From the NCBI GenBank assembly GCA_905214235.1, contig CAJMLF010000004.1, positions 25,752 to 89,751 on the forward strand: DNA of 64,000 nt, given 5' to 3'. This stretch comes from an uncultured bacterium (GTDB taxonomy: Bacteria; Bacillota; Bacilli; Lactobacillales; Lactobacillaceae). The position numbers were made by a program, and so were the translations under genes. This document shows positions 35,718-44,539 of the stretch, in pieces. Each line of letters starts with the position of its first letter. Position 1 is the first letter of the stretch. The notes beneath the pieces were generated by a model. It worked only from the letters and a program-made list of their open reading frames with translations, was not told where the DNA came from and did no database searches.

Positions 35718-37130
35718 ATGGATAATGCACCAATGCAAGAAGAACCGCGCGATATTGAAGCAGAAAAAGCAGTTCTTGGAGCTGCTTTTTTAAGTAAAAA
35801 CGCGCTGGCGGATGCAATGGAATACTTGGAGCCGCATGACTTCTACAAGCGTGCCCACCAGTTGATTTTTGAAAAAATGGTTGACCTCTATGAGGATGAC
35901 CAGCCGATCGACCCAATCATGATGAACAGTGCCCTGGCTAAGGACAACCAGACGGAAAACGTTGGCGGCCCGGCCTACATTGCGGAACTGGCCTCCTCCG
36001 TCCCCTCCGCTAGAGACGTCAGCTACTATGCCAAGATTGTCCATGATAAGGCGACCCGGCGGCGGTTGATCAACACCGCCACGAAGATTATCAACAAGGG
36101 TTACGCCGACGATGAACGAATTGAAGACCTGCTCGACTCCGCCGAACAGGACATCATGCGGGTCTCGGAGGGCAATAACCAGTCGGACTTTAAGAAGATC
36201 AACACGGTCCTTGATGAGTCCTTAAACCACATCGATGAGCTTTCCCAGCAAAAGACCGACGTGACGGGGCTCAAGACCGGCTATAAGCAGTTAGATGAGA
36301 TGACCACGGGGCTTCATAAGGACGAACTAGTCATCATCGCGGCCCGGCCCGCGGTGGGGAAGACGGCCTTTGCCCTAAACATCGCCCAGAACGTCGCCAC
36401 CCGGACGGACGACGAGGGTAAACGGACCTCGGTGGCCATCTTCAGCCTGGAAATGGGGGCCGAGTCCCTGGTCAACCGGATGCTGTGTGCGGAAGGCAAC
36501 ATCAATGCGAACCACCTACGGACCGGGCAGCTGACGCCCGAGGAGTGGGAAAGCATGTACATGGCCATGGGGACCCTGTCGAATGCCCAAATCTTCATCG
36601 ATGACACGCCGGGGATCAAGGTGGCCGAAATCCGGGCCCGCTGCCGGCGACTGGCTAAGGAACAGGGTAACCTGGGCCTGATCGTGATTGACTACCTCCA
36701 GCTGATTGAAGGGAGCAACCCCGACAACCGGCAACAGGAAGTTTCGGAAATTTCGCGGCAACTCAAGAAGCTGGCCAAGGAACTAGAGGTCCCAGTGATC
36801 GCCCTTTCCCAGCTGTCACGGGGAGTGGAACAGCGACAAGATAAGCGGCCGGTCCTGTCCGATATCCGGGAATCCGGATCGATCGAACAGGATGCCGATA
36901 TCGTTAGTTTCCTCTACCGGGACGACTACTACGAGCACGATGAAGACGATGATGAGGACCAGGGTGGTGGCCCTGGTCAACAGGATGACGATGATGCTGC
37001 TAACGTCAGTGAAGTCGAAGTCATTATTGAAAAGAACCGGTCCGGTCCGCGGGGCACGGTCAAGCTGCTGTTTGCCAAGTCGTACAACAAGTTTGCGTCG
37101 GTGGCCTACGTTCCGGAAGACCACCAATGA
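35718..37130 (+). CDS. dnaB: Replicative DNA helicase DnaB
   Basis: A 470-residue hexameric helicase of the replication fork. The N-terminal DnaG-interacting domain (PRDIEAEKAVLGA) is followed by a RecA-like core with Walker A ARPAVGKTAF, Walker B LGLIVIDYLQL and the SQLSRGVEQR motif. An acidic Asp/Glu-rich insertion near residues 405-433 lies before the C-terminal EKNRSGPRGTV segment. There is no intein. Confidence 0.96.
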   Translation: MDNAPMQEEPRDIEAEKAVLGAAFLSKNALADAMEYLEPHDFYKRAHQLIFEKMVDLYEDDQPIDPIMMNSALAKDNQTENVGGPAYIAELASSVPSARDVSYYAKIVHDKATRRRLINTATKIINKGYADDERIEDLLDSAEQDIMRVSEGNNQSDFKKINTVLDESLNHIDELSQQKTDVTGLKTGYKQLDEMTTGLHKDELVIIAARPAVGKTAFALNIAQNVATRTDDEGKRTSVAIFSLEMGAESLVNRMLCAEGNINANHLRTGQLTPEEWESMYMAMGTLSNAQIFIDDTPGIKVAEIRARCRRLAKEQGNLGLIVIDYLQLIEGSNPDNRQQEVSEISRQLKKLAKELEVPVIALSQLSRGVEQRQDKRPVLSDIRESGSIEQDADIVSFLYRDDYYEHDEDDDEDQGGGPGQQDDDDAANVSEVEVIIEKNRSGPRGTVKLLFAKSYNKFASVAYVPEDHQ

Positions 37131-37226
37131 TAACTATTTGTCCAGCATGAATATACGGAGAAAGTAGGGCTAGAGAAAAGGTGTTTTTTCCAGCCTTTTC
37201 TTTGCAATCGGGAGGAGATGTCACGG

Positions 37227-38429
37227 ATGCAAAAAGAGAACGGGGTTCAACTGAAGTGGCTGCTGGTTGGAATCTTCATCAGTAGCATTGGCAACAGCTT
37301 TGTCTGGCCCCTCACCACTATCTATATGCATGAGCAGTTGCACGAGTCGCTGACCGTTTCCGGGATTATCCTGCTCTTCTACTCGGGGGCAAACGTGGTT
37401 GGGAGTTACATCAGTGGGCTCTTATTTGACCGCTATAACCCCCGCCACCTGTTGCTCAACGGTTCCATCGTGGCAACCATCGTGATCGCGTTGATGATCT
37501 TCTTTAACGGTTGGCCAATCTACGCCTTCCTGTTGACTGCCATTGGTTTTTTCAACGGCTGGATTATGACGATGATCAACTCCTACGCCACCCGGACGGG
37601 CCAGGATGGGCGCTACGTCTTCAACATGCTTTACTTTGCCAATAACCTGGGGATGGTGATTGGGACCACGATTGTCGGGCCCCTCTACCAGTACGCGCAC
37701 GGTAACATTGCGCCCCTCTTTACGATTACTACCGTCCTCTACCTCATCTTCATCCTGATCGTCTTTGTCCACTTTAAGGATGGGGACGACAAGACTAGTG
37801 GGGAGACGCCGACGGTCGACATTACGGGGGACCAGCGGGCAGCCAAGATGCCCAAGGCCAACCTGTGGGTCTGCTGGACCTTCTTCATTAGTCTCTGCGT
37901 AATCTGGATGATGTACGAGCAGTGGTCCAGTAACCTCTCCGTCTTCATGACCGAACGGGGGATTTCGATGACCAAGTACAGCCTCCTGTGGACCATCAAC
38001 GGGATCTTGATTGTCCTGGCCCAGCTGGCCCTTTCCTGGATCAACCGCTGGTACAACAACCCCTACATGCTGGTCTACATCGGGACGTTCACCATTGCCC
38101 TGTCCTTTGTCCTCCTCTTGGTTGCCAAGACCTACGCCTGGTTTATCCTGGCGATGGTGGTCCTGACGATTGGGGAGGCCACGGCCATCCCGACGATGCC
38201 GGCAATTGTAAACAGCCTTTCGCCCGTCGCGGTGAAGGGGAAGTACCAGGGAATTTTGAATGCCTACTCCTCGCTCGGTAAGGCGTTCGGGCCCCTCTTT
38301 GGTGGCTTGGTGATCGGCGCGGCTTCTTACCACGTCCTCTTTGTGATCTGTGCGGCGTCAATTCTTGTTGTTGAACTTATTATCCTCCTGGTTGCCAAGC
38401 TGAAACGGCAGGCGACTAAAGAATTCTAG
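37227..38429 (+). CDS. MFS transporter
   Basis: A 400-residue protein with about 12 membrane helices. It has the loop 2-3 motif GLLFDRYNPRHLL, a form of the MFS GxxxDRxGRR signature, and resembles multidrug-type DHA1 members; the substrate is not known. ATG 37227 is preferred because GGAGGAG lies 9 nt upstream; an ATG at 37218 abuts the Shine-Dalgarno. A small CxxC protein gene follows at once. Confidence 0.8.
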   Translation: MQKENGVQLKWLLVGIFISSIGNSFVWPLTTIYMHEQLHESLTVSGIILLFYSGANVVGSYISGLLFDRYNPRHLLLNGSIVATIVIALMIFFNGWPIYAFLLTAIGFFNGWIMTMINSYATRTGQDGRYVFNMLYFANNLGMVIGTTIVGPLYQYAHGNIAPLFTITTVLYLIFILIVFVHFKDGDDKTSGETPTVDITGDQRAAKMPKANLWVCWTFFISLCVIWMMYEQWSSNLSVFMTERGISMTKYSLLWTINGILIVLAQLALSWINRWYNNPYMLVYIGTFTIALSFVLLLVAKTYAWFILAMVVLTIGEATAIPTMPAIVNSLSPVAVKGKYQGILNAYSSLGKAFGPLFGGLVIGAASYHVLFVICAASILVVELIILLVAKLKRQATKEF

Positions 38430-38441
38430 GAAGTGATCGTG

Positions 38442-38750
38442 GTGTTTTATAACAACTTCGATAATGTTCACGGTGAGGACCGCTTCGGCCTGGTCGGGAA
38501 AACCGGGGACGGCTTTCGTGAGGACCGGCAGTTGGCCCTGCCCTGTTATAAGTGTCAGCAGGGGCCACTAGTGATTGCGGAGCGGAACTGGGTCGCCACC
38601 AACAATGATGACTCCCAGCGCTACCAAATCGTGGTTCGCTGCGTCCACTGTGGGGCGGTTGACGAGTTCATCGTCAACAACGGTCGTGAATACCAGATTG
38701 GTAAGCTCAAACATGCTCACCAAACGCCCAGTGAACAAGATTTAAAATAA
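38442..38750 (+). CDS. Small CxxC protein of unknown function
   Basis: A 102-residue protein with two cysteine pairs (CYKC and CVHC) about 38 residues apart, likely a zinc-ribbon fold. It is probably co-transcribed with the preceding MFS gene, whose stop lies within its ribosome-binding site (AGGAAG). GTG at 38442 gives 8-nt spacing; in-frame GTGs at 38433 and 38439 are alternatives. The family is not recognised. Confidence 0.65.
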   Translation: MFYNNFDNVHGEDRFGLVGKTGDGFREDRQLALPCYKCQQGPLVIAERNWVATNNDDSQRYQIVVRCVHCGAVDEFIVNNGREYQIGKLKHAHQTPSEQDLK

Positions 38751-38753
38751 AAT

Positions 38754-38792
38754 AAAGCAGGTAAGGAAATAATATTCTTTACCTGCTTTTTT
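38754..38792 (+). terminator. Terminator after the CxxC protein gene
   Basis: The 11-bp stem AAAGCAGGTAA/TTACCTGCTTT is followed by a T run. Confidence 0.85.
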
Positions 38793-39007
38793 GTCTTATA
38801 TTTATAACTTTTCCGACAATCGTATGAAAACCTTTTCATTCGACAAGTAAAAAGTTTCACAAGTTTAGGTTGCCCTAACCCATACTCTGAGTAGGCGTGT
38901 AACAATAAATAATGAAACTCTCATTTTTGAAAAACTAAAAATTATCAAACTTTGTGATAGTGTAAACATTGTAAAGCGATTGGATATATCTAAGGAGATG
39001 TATTGTT
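38793..39007 (+). promoter_or_regulatory. Upstream region of the adh-aldA genes
   Basis: A gene-free AT-rich stretch. It holds a dyad ATGAAAACCTTTTCAT (38824-38839), a TTGTGA half-site followed by TGTAAACA (38952-38966) that loosely recalls Rex (NADH-sensing) operators, and AAGGAGATG before the adh ATG. No full Rex site or clear -10/-35 pair is visible. Confidence 0.3.
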
Positions 39008-40129
39008 ATGAAAATCAAAGCTGCTGTTGTAGATAAGAAAGGTGCAAAGTTTGATATTCGTGACGACGTTGAATTGGCTGATATGCAAGCTGACGACCTG
39101 CAAATTCACATGGTCGCAACTGGTATTTGCCACTCCGATGAAGCCCTTCGTAAGGGTGATGCCGAAATTGGTTACCCAATTATCTTAGGACACGAAGGTT
39201 CTGGGATTGTTGAAAAGGTTGGTCCTGAAGTTAAGGACTTCAAGCCTGGCGATCACGTTATCCTGTCATTCTATGGCTGTGGTAACTGTATCAACTGTTT
39301 GAAGGGTAAGCCAACGAAGTGCTTGAACTACGCTGCTAACAACCTGTCAGGTGTTCGTCCTGACGGCAGTGCCCACTTTACTGAAGATGGCCACCAAGTT
39401 GATGACATGTTTGACCAATCATCATTCACTACCACCACTGTTGTTCGTGAGCGGAACGCTGTTAAGGTACCTAAGGACCTTGACCTGCGGAAGCTTGGAC
39501 CTCTGGGCTGTGGTTACGTAACTGGTTCTGGGACCGTCTTCAACACATTGAAGCCTGAACCAGGTTCCACCATTGCCGTAACTGGTACTGGTGCCGTTGG
39601 TTTGGCTGCTATGATGGCTGGTAAGATTTCTGGCTGCACGAAGGTTATCGCAATTGACCGTGTTCCAGAACGGCTGAACCTCGCCAAGGAATTGGGTGCT
39701 ACTGACGCTATCAACACTAACGACGAAGACATGGTTAAGGCTATCCAAAAGCTGACCGATGGCAAGGGTGTTGACTACATCGTTGATACCACTGGTGTTA
39801 CTAAGGTTATGCAAGACGCTATCCAAGCCTTAGCACAAGGTGGTGTTCTGGCTGCCATTGCCGTTACTGCTCAACACATCGACGTTAACACTTGGAACGA
39901 CCTTTGCCCAGCTGACCGGACAATCGTTGGTGTTAACATGGGTGACTCAATTCCACAAGTTGACATTCCACGTCTGATTGAATTCTACAAGCTCGGCATG
40001 TTCGACTTCGACAAGACCGAAAAGTTCTACGACTTCGACCAAATCAACGAAGCCAACGCTGACTCTGTATCTGGCAAGACCATCAAGCCAGTTCTGATCA
40101 TCGACAAGGACTACAAGCCCGGCGAATAA
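39008..40129 (+). CDS. Zinc-dependent alcohol dehydrogenase
   Basis: A 373-residue medium-chain dehydrogenase. Catalytic zinc ligands appear in TGICHSDE and GHEGSG, structural-zinc cysteines in CGNCINCLKGKPTKC, and the NAD-binding Rossmann motif in GTGAVGLAA. It resembles class III/aryl-alcohol type enzymes that interconvert alcohols and aldehydes. Codons are strongly biased (GCT, GTT, AAG), suggesting high expression. The gene lies 58 bp before a lactaldehyde dehydrogenase gene, so the pair could handle an alcohol-aldehyde-acid sequence. Confidence 0.9.
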   Translation: MKIKAAVVDKKGAKFDIRDDVELADMQADDLQIHMVATGICHSDEALRKGDAEIGYPIILGHEGSGIVEKVGPEVKDFKPGDHVILSFYGCGNCINCLKGKPTKCLNYAANNLSGVRPDGSAHFTEDGHQVDDMFDQSSFTTTTVVRERNAVKVPKDLDLRKLGPLGCGYVTGSGTVFNTLKPEPGSTIAVTGTGAVGLAAMMAGKISGCTKVIAIDRVPERLNLAKELGATDAINTNDEDMVKAIQKLTDGKGVDYIVDTTGVTKVMQDAIQALAQGGVLAAIAVTAQHIDVNTWNDLCPADRTIVGVNMGDSIPQVDIPRLIEFYKLGMFDFDKTEKFYDFDQINEANADSVSGKTIKPVLIIDKDYKPGE

Positions 40130-40187
40130 TTTGCCCAGTAAAGTTGGTTTAAGGCATTAGATAGTACGCTTGAAAGGAAGCAATAAA

Positions 40188-41639
40188 ATGGCTACACCAC
40201 ACTACAAGATGTACATTAATGGTAAATTTGTTGACACAGATTCAGGCAAGAAGATTACTGTAATCAGCCCAAACGATGAATCTGTTTTAGGGACCGTTCC
40301 TAGTGCCACGGTTGAAGAAACCCGTGAAGCAATTGACGCCGCTACGGAAGCTGAAAAGACTTGGCACCGGGTACCTGCACCAACCCGTGGAACCTACCTC
40401 CACAAGCTGGCCGAAGAAATTCGGAAGGACCCAGAACCATGGATCAAGAATCTGCAAGTTGAACAAGGTAAGATTCGTTCACTTGCTGAAACTGAAGTAA
40501 ACTTCACTGCCGACTACTTTGACTACATGGCAGCAGCTGGCCGGACTTACAAGGGTGAAGTTATCCAATCCGACAACAAGGATGAGACAATTCTGCTGAA
40601 GCGGATGCCAATTGGTGTCATCGCCGGAATCCTGCCTTGGAACTTCCCATTCTTCCTGATTGCCCGGAAGATGGCTCCAGCTTTGGTAACTGGTAACACC
40701 ATCGTATTGAAGCCAAGTTCTGACACCCCAATTGGTGCCCTTGAATTTGCTAAGCTCTGTGACAAGGTTGGTATCCCAGCCGGGGTTGTAAACTTTGTTA
40801 CTGGACCAGGCTCGGTTGTTGGGAACGAACTTTCCAAGAACCCTAAGATCGGCATGGCCAGCTTGACTGGTTCTGTTGGCGCTGGTAAGCGGATCATGGC
40901 TGCCGCAGCTGACCACGTTGGTGAAGTTTCCCTTGAATTAGGTGGGAACGCTCCAGCTGTTGTTTGTGACGATGCTGATTTAGACGAAGCCGTTAACGAC
41001 ATCATCAACTCACGGTTCGACAACAACGGTGAACTTTGCAACAACGTTCAACGGGTATACGTCCAAGAAAACGTTGCTGACGAATTCATGGAAAAGCTGA
41101 CTGCTGCTGTTAAGAAGATCACTGTTGGCGACACGGTTAAGAACCCTAAGATTGGCATGGGTCCACTGATCAACAAGGCCGCCCTTGAGAAGGTTGACAG
41201 CCAAGTAAAGCAAGCTGTTAAGGAAGGTGCCAAGGTTGTTACCGGTGGTAAGCCAGTTGACGGCAAGGGCTTCTTCTACGAACCAACAATCTTGACCAAT
41301 GTCAAGCAGGATGGTTCTGCTATCCAAGACGAAATCTTCGGTCCAGTTCTGCCAGTTATGACCTTCAAGACCCTTGAAGAAGCCGTTGACATGTGCAACG
41401 ACAGCACGATGGGCCTGACCTCTGGTATCTTTACCAAGAGCCTTGACCGGGCAGCCTACGCTGTTAACGAAATTCAAGCCGGTGAAACCTACGTCAACCG
41501 GAACTACTTCGAAGCTATGCAAGGTTACCACGCTGGTGTTAAGGAATCTGGTATCGGTGGTTCTGATGGTATGCACGGTATCCTTGAATGCACTGACACG
41601 AAGGTTGTTTACATCCAACGTCACCCAGAAAACATTTAA
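40188..41639 (+). CDS. aldA: Lactaldehyde dehydrogenase-like aldehyde dehydrogenase
   Basis: A 483-residue NAD(P) aldehyde dehydrogenase closely resembling E. coli AldA throughout: FTADYFDYMA, ILPWNFPFFLIARKMAPALV, the general-base motif LELGG, catalytic Cys in NGELCNNVQR, and the C-terminal NFEAMQGYHAG. AldA oxidises lactaldehyde and glycolaldehyde to acids. The ATG at 40188 follows AAAGGAAG; a TTG at 40170 lies before the Shine-Dalgarno. It is probably co-transcribed with the upstream alcohol dehydrogenase. Confidence 0.88.
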   Translation: MATPHYKMYINGKFVDTDSGKKITVISPNDESVLGTVPSATVEETREAIDAATEAEKTWHRVPAPTRGTYLHKLAEEIRKDPEPWIKNLQVEQGKIRSLAETEVNFTADYFDYMAAAGRTYKGEVIQSDNKDETILLKRMPIGVIAGILPWNFPFFLIARKMAPALVTGNTIVLKPSSDTPIGALEFAKLCDKVGIPAGVVNFVTGPGSVVGNELSKNPKIGMASLTGSVGAGKRIMAAAADHVGEVSLELGGNAPAVVCDDADLDEAVNDIINSRFDNNGELCNNVQRVYVQENVADEFMEKLTAAVKKITVGDTVKNPKIGMGPLINKAALEKVDSQVKQAVKEGAKVVTGGKPVDGKGFFYEPTILTNVKQDGSAIQDEIFGPVLPVMTFKTLEEAVDMCNDSTMGLTSGIFTKSLDRAAYAVNEIQAGETYVNRNYFEAMQGYHAGVKESGIGGSDGMHGILECTDTKVVYIQRHPENI

Positions 41640-41671
41640 TACTTCTCCTTTTATAAACTAAGTATCTCCTG

Positions 41672-41707
41672 AAAAAGGGGCACGACAATCAGCCGTGCCT
41701 CTTTTTT
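41672..41707. terminator. Terminator between aldA and tcyP
   Basis: The GC-rich stem GGGGCACG/CGTGCCTC (one G-U) is flanked by A and T runs, so it can end both convergent transcripts. Confidence 0.8.
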
Positions 41708-41726
41708 GGGTGCAATATTTGGAAAT

Positions 41727-41740
41727 ATTTCCCGGGAAAT
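41727..41740. repeat. Palindrome ATTTCCCGGGAAAT fused to the tcyP stop codon
   Basis: Identical to 6969-6982 and in the same position: the last base belongs to the TAA stop of the minus-strand gene. Confidence 0.6.
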
Positions 41741-43125
41741 TATAGTTCATTAGCGACAATCTTGGACTGGTCAGCCAGCTTGTCGTGGTCCAGCTCACCC
41801 ATGTTCTTGGCAGTTACGACCCCGGCAAGGATGGAATCGTTGACGTTCAGGGCGGTCCGGGCCATATCGATGATTGGGTCAATGGCAATTAAGACTCCCA
41901 TGATGGCAACGGGCAGGTTCAACGTCCCGAGGACCATCAGGGTCGTAAAGGTGGCCCCACCACCGACGCCAGCAACCCCAAAGGAAGCGATGACGTCAAT
42001 GGCAATCAAGGTCAGGATAAACTGCCAGGAGAAGACGTTAATTCCGGCAGTTGGGGCGATAATTGCGGCAACCATTGATGGGTAAATTCCGGCACAGCCG
42101 TTCTGACCAATCGTCAGCCCAAAGCTGGCCGCAAAGTTAGCAATGGAAGAACTAACCCCCAGCGAGTCCCGTTGAATCTTGACGTTTAACGGCAGGGTAC
42201 CGGCACTGGTCCGTGACGTAAAGGCAAAGATGAGGGCGGGCCAAGCCTTCTTGTAGTAGGCAACCGGGTTGATGCGGTTGACCAGCAGGATGATGGTGTG
42301 GACGATAAACATTACGGCAATGGCCACGTAGGCAGCGACGATGAAGGTGCCCAGCTTGGCGATGGAGGCAAAACTACTGGTTGCGGTGGCCTTGACCATC
42401 AGGGCGAAAATACCGTATGGGGTTAACTCAAGGACCATCTTTACCAGGCGGCTGACGATTGCCTGCAGGGCGGCGATTCCCTTGGCAAAGATCCGGGCCT
42501 CATCCGGCTGGTTATCGCGGAGCCACAGGAAGGCCACCCCGACCATCAGGGAGAAGATTACGACGGCAATGGTACTGGAAGACCGGGTGCCGGCAAAGTC
42601 AGCGAAGATGTTGGTGGGTAAAAGGTTGGTGATCTGTTGGGGAAGGGTCAAACCCTTTAATGTTGCCTGGTGGGTCTTAATGGCGTCAATGGCCGTCGAG
42701 TTGGCCGCCATCCCCTTGATGAAACTAGCTCCCTGGAGGTTGAAGGCCAGGACACTCATGATCCCGATGAAGGAGGCCACGGCGGTGGTGGAAAGGAGGA
42801 TTCCCAAGACATTGGTGGTCATCTTCTTCAGGTTCGTTTGCTTCTTTAGCTTAGTGAAGGCGCCCACGAGGGAAACGAAGACCAGGGGGATCACCAGCAT
42901 TTGTAGCAGGGCAATGTAGCCGTTGCCGACGATGTTGATCCAATCGATGGCCGTCGTGGCGGTTTTACTGGTGGGACCATAGATTAGTTGAATGGCCGCG
43001 CCACCGATGATTCCCAAGACCAGGGCCAAGAAGACGAGCTTGTTAAAGCCCCAGTGGCGACGGTGGAGGTAAATCATGCCGGCCATAATGGCGGCGGCGA
43101 TGATGATAATAAGTAGTGCTTGCAT
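41740..43125 (-). CDS. tcyP: L-cystine sodium/proton symporter TcyP-like
   Basis: A 461-residue member of the dicarboxylate/amino acid:cation symporter family. Long stretches match the B. subtilis cystine carrier TcyP: FAFTSRTSAGTLPLN, IANFAASFGLTIGQNGCAG and SFGVAGVGGGATF. It imports cystine, which is reduced to cysteine inside. A leader peptide with four cysteine codons and a terminator lie between its promoter and start, so cysteine supply is likely to set its expression. The Shine-Dalgarno before ATG is weak (AGAGAG). Confidence 0.88.
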   Translation of the reverse strand: MQALLIIIIAAAIMAGMIYLHRRHWGFNKLVFLALVLGIIGGAAIQLIYGPTSKTATTAIDWINIVGNGYIALLQMLVIPLVFVSLVGAFTKLKKQTNLKKMTTNVLGILLSTTAVASFIGIMSVLAFNLQGASFIKGMAANSTAIDAIKTHQATLKGLTLPQQITNLLPTNIFADFAGTRSSSTIAVVIFSLMVGVAFLWLRDNQPDEARIFAKGIAALQAIVSRLVKMVLELTPYGIFALMVKATATSSFASIAKLGTFIVAAYVAIAVMFIVHTIILLVNRINPVAYYKKAWPALIFAFTSRTSAGTLPLNVKIQRDSLGVSSSIANFAASFGLTIGQNGCAGIYPSMVAAIIAPTAGINVFSWQFILTLIAIDVIASFGVAGVGGGATFTTLMVLGTLNLPVAIMGVLIAIDPIIDMARTALNVNDSILAGVVTAKNMGELDHDKLADQSKIVANEL

Positions 43126-43176
43126 TTTTAATGCTCTCTTTCTTTAATTTACATAATTCCGCAATTCGTTTAGCAA

Positions 43177-43215
43177 CAAAAAAAGAGTTCCCAGTGCGCG
43201 CACTCTGAGAACTCT
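43177..43215 (-). terminator. Leader terminator (attenuator) of tcyP
   Basis: On the minus strand AGAGTTC/GAACTCT arms, with further inner pairing around GTGCGCGCAC, are followed by seven T. It lies after the leader peptide and 52 nt before tcyP, where it would stop transcription before the symporter gene. Confidence 0.85.
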
Positions 43216-43242
43216 TACTTGGAAAATATTTAAAACGGAAAA

Positions 43243-43337
43243 GCTACTTGTTGTTAACTTTGCCGTCTTCCCGCTGAGTAATCATAGGGTAACGCAAATA
43301 GCATGTTGGCGTTCGCACAACATGCACAACAAGTAGC
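43243..43337 (-). promoter_or_regulatory. Alternative RNA pairings in the tcyP leader
   Basis: The cysteine-codon stretch can pair in two ways on the minus strand. GCTACTTGTTGT (43326-43337) is fully complementary to ACAACAAGTAGC (43243-43254), which begins at the leader stop codon. The adjoining GCATGTTG (43318-43325) is fully complementary to CAACATGC (43301-43308). A ribosome held at the Cys codons (43317-43331) would block both. Confidence 0.6.
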
Positions 43338-43364
43338 AGCCTTGGCAAAAATTGCGTTAGTCAT
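43254..43364 (-). CDS. Cysteine-rich leader peptide of tcyP
   Basis: A 36-residue ORF starting MTNAIFAKAATCCACCANAN and ending GRRQS. Four of its codons 12-16 are TGT cysteine codons around one alanine. AGGGAG lies 8 nt before the ATG, and a consensus promoter lies just upstream. It is followed by a terminator and then the cystine symporter gene. The layout is that of an amino-acid attenuation leader in which slow decoding of Cys codons changes RNA folding. It is too short for ordinary gene calls. A function for the peptide itself is not excluded. Confidence 0.72.
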   Translation of the reverse strand: MTNAIFAKAATCCACCANANMLFALPYDYSAGRRQS

Positions 43365-43398
43365 AATGATTACTCCCTTCGTTTCTAAACTTGGCTAT

Positions 43399-43427
43399 AC
43401 TATACCGAGTTAGTTACTTTTTGTCAA
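43399..43427 (-). promoter_or_regulatory. tcyP leader promoter
   Basis: On the minus strand a perfect TTGACA (43422-43427), a 17-bp spacer and TATAGT (43399-43404). It gives a leader of about 265 nt before tcyP. Confidence 0.85.
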
Positions 43428-43499
43428 CAAAAAAATATAATTACCCGGGTGACGGCTATTTGGTATATGATTGAGGAAGACGGAAAAGGAGGAATTGCG

Positions 43500-44375
43500 A
43501 TGGACACAAAACAGTATCGGTATACCAGTAATGATTTTAAGATTAAGAAGGCGCCGACCTTTGTTACGGACTCAAGTGATGAGCTGAAGAAGATCAAGAA
43601 GCAGGTTAAGAAGAATCTGAAGCGGATCCGGGAGGCCCAAAAGAAGATGTACGCCCGGCGGCACTACAGCGTCCTGGTCGTTTTCCAAGCGATGGATGCC
43701 GCGGGGAAGGACAGTATGATTGCCCACATCTTCTCGGGAGTTAACCCGGTTGGCTTTAAGGTCGCCAACTTTAAGCAGCCCACTTCTAAGGAACTGCGCC
43801 ATGACTACCTCTGGCGGATTACCCGGGAGCTGCCCCTTCGTGGGGACATCGGGGTCTTCAACCGGTCTTACTACGAGGATGTCTTAGTGTCCCGGGTCCA
43901 CCCTGAAATTATCCTGAATAGCAACCTCCCTGGCATTTACTCCTTAAAGGACGTGGATGACCACTTCTTTGAGAAACGCTACCAGGATATCCGTGAGTAC
44001 CAGAAGTACCTGACCCGTAACGGCTATGTTGTTTTGAAATTCTTCCTGCACGTTTCTAAGGATGAACAGAAGAAGCGGTTCTTGTCCCGGATTGACCGGC
44101 CGGAAAAGAACTGGAAGTTCTCGGCGGCGGATATTCGGGAACGCCAGTACTGGGACCAGTACCAGGCGGCCTACGAGAAGGCAATTAACGCCACCGCCAC
44201 GAAGGAGAACCCATGGTACGTTATCCCGGCGGACGACAAGTGGTATTCCCGCCTGATTGTTTCAGACATTATCACCAAGCGGATTGAAAAGTTGCCCCTC
44301 TCGTACCCAGAACCGAACGAACAGGAGGCAGCGGAGCTCAAGGAAGCCCGGCAGCGCTTGTTGGATGAAAAATAA
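43500..44375 (+). CDS. Polyphosphate kinase 2 family protein
   Basis: A 291-residue P-loop kinase of the PPK2 family, which transfers phosphate between polyphosphate and nucleotides. The Walker A motif is MDAAGKDS, and FNRSYYEDVLVSRVHP is the conserved Walker B/lid region. The ATG at 43500 has AGGAGG upstream; a GTG at 43449 would add 17 residues. The class (AMP, ADP or GDP/ATP substrate) cannot be assigned by eye. Confidence 0.88.
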   Translation: MDTKQYRYTSNDFKIKKAPTFVTDSSDELKKIKKQVKKNLKRIREAQKKMYARRHYSVLVVFQAMDAAGKDSMIAHIFSGVNPVGFKVANFKQPTSKELRHDYLWRITRELPLRGDIGVFNRSYYEDVLVSRVHPEIILNSNLPGIYSLKDVDDHFFEKRYQDIREYQKYLTRNGYVVLKFFLHVSKDEQKKRFLSRIDRPEKNWKFSAADIRERQYWDQYQAAYEKAINATATKENPWYVIPADDKWYSRLIVSDIITKRIEKLPLSYPEPNEQEAAELKEARQRLLDEK

Positions 44376-44384
44376 TAGTGATAT

Positions 44385-44425
44385 GGTGCTAGTATTCGGC
44401 CTTGCCGAGGACTGGCACCTTTTTT
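44385..44425 (+). terminator. Terminator of the PPK2 gene
   Basis: The stem GGTGC-TAGT/ACTG-GCACC, with further inner pairing, is followed by six T. Confidence 0.8.
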
Positions 44426-44432
44426 GGTGACA

Positions 44433-44461
44433 AAAAAAAGCACCCGCCGAAACGAGTGCTT
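44433..44461 (-). terminator. Terminator of the first tRNA-Lys
   Basis: The stem AAGCAC/GTGCTT, extended inwards, is followed by eight T on the minus strand, directly 3' of the tRNA gene. Confidence 0.75.
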
Positions 44462-44466
44462 AGTGA

Positions 44467-44539
44467 TGGGCAGTCAGGGGATCGAACCCTGGACCCACGG
44501 ATTAAGAGTCCGTTGCTCTGCCAGCTGAGCTAACTGCCC
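44467..44539 (-). tRNA. tRNA-Lys (anticodon CTT)
   Basis: A 73-nt cloverleaf: acceptor GGGCAGT/ACTGCCC, D arm TAGCTCAGCTGG, anticodon loop CTCTTAA inside ACGGA/TCCGT, and T loop TTCGATC. CCA is not encoded. An identical copy lies at 49547-49619. Single-gene transcription unit. Confidence 0.96.

Noticed and set aside
35718-37130. Intein or insertion in dnaB because of the acidic stretch near the C-terminus
   Set aside because: No splicing motifs; the Asp/Glu-rich stretch is a short insertion between conserved helicase motifs.
37422-38333. Long antisense open frame opposite the second MFS gene
   Set aside because: Low-complexity His/Gly/Asp-rich translation, no ribosome site and full overlap with a clear transporter gene; it is a codon-bias shadow.
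43254-43364. The Cys-rich 36-residue ORF as a bacteriocin or metal-binding peptide
   Set aside because: No secretion leader, immunity or export gene is next to it; promoter, terminator and the downstream cystine carrier fit a regulatory leader better. A peptide function is not excluded.
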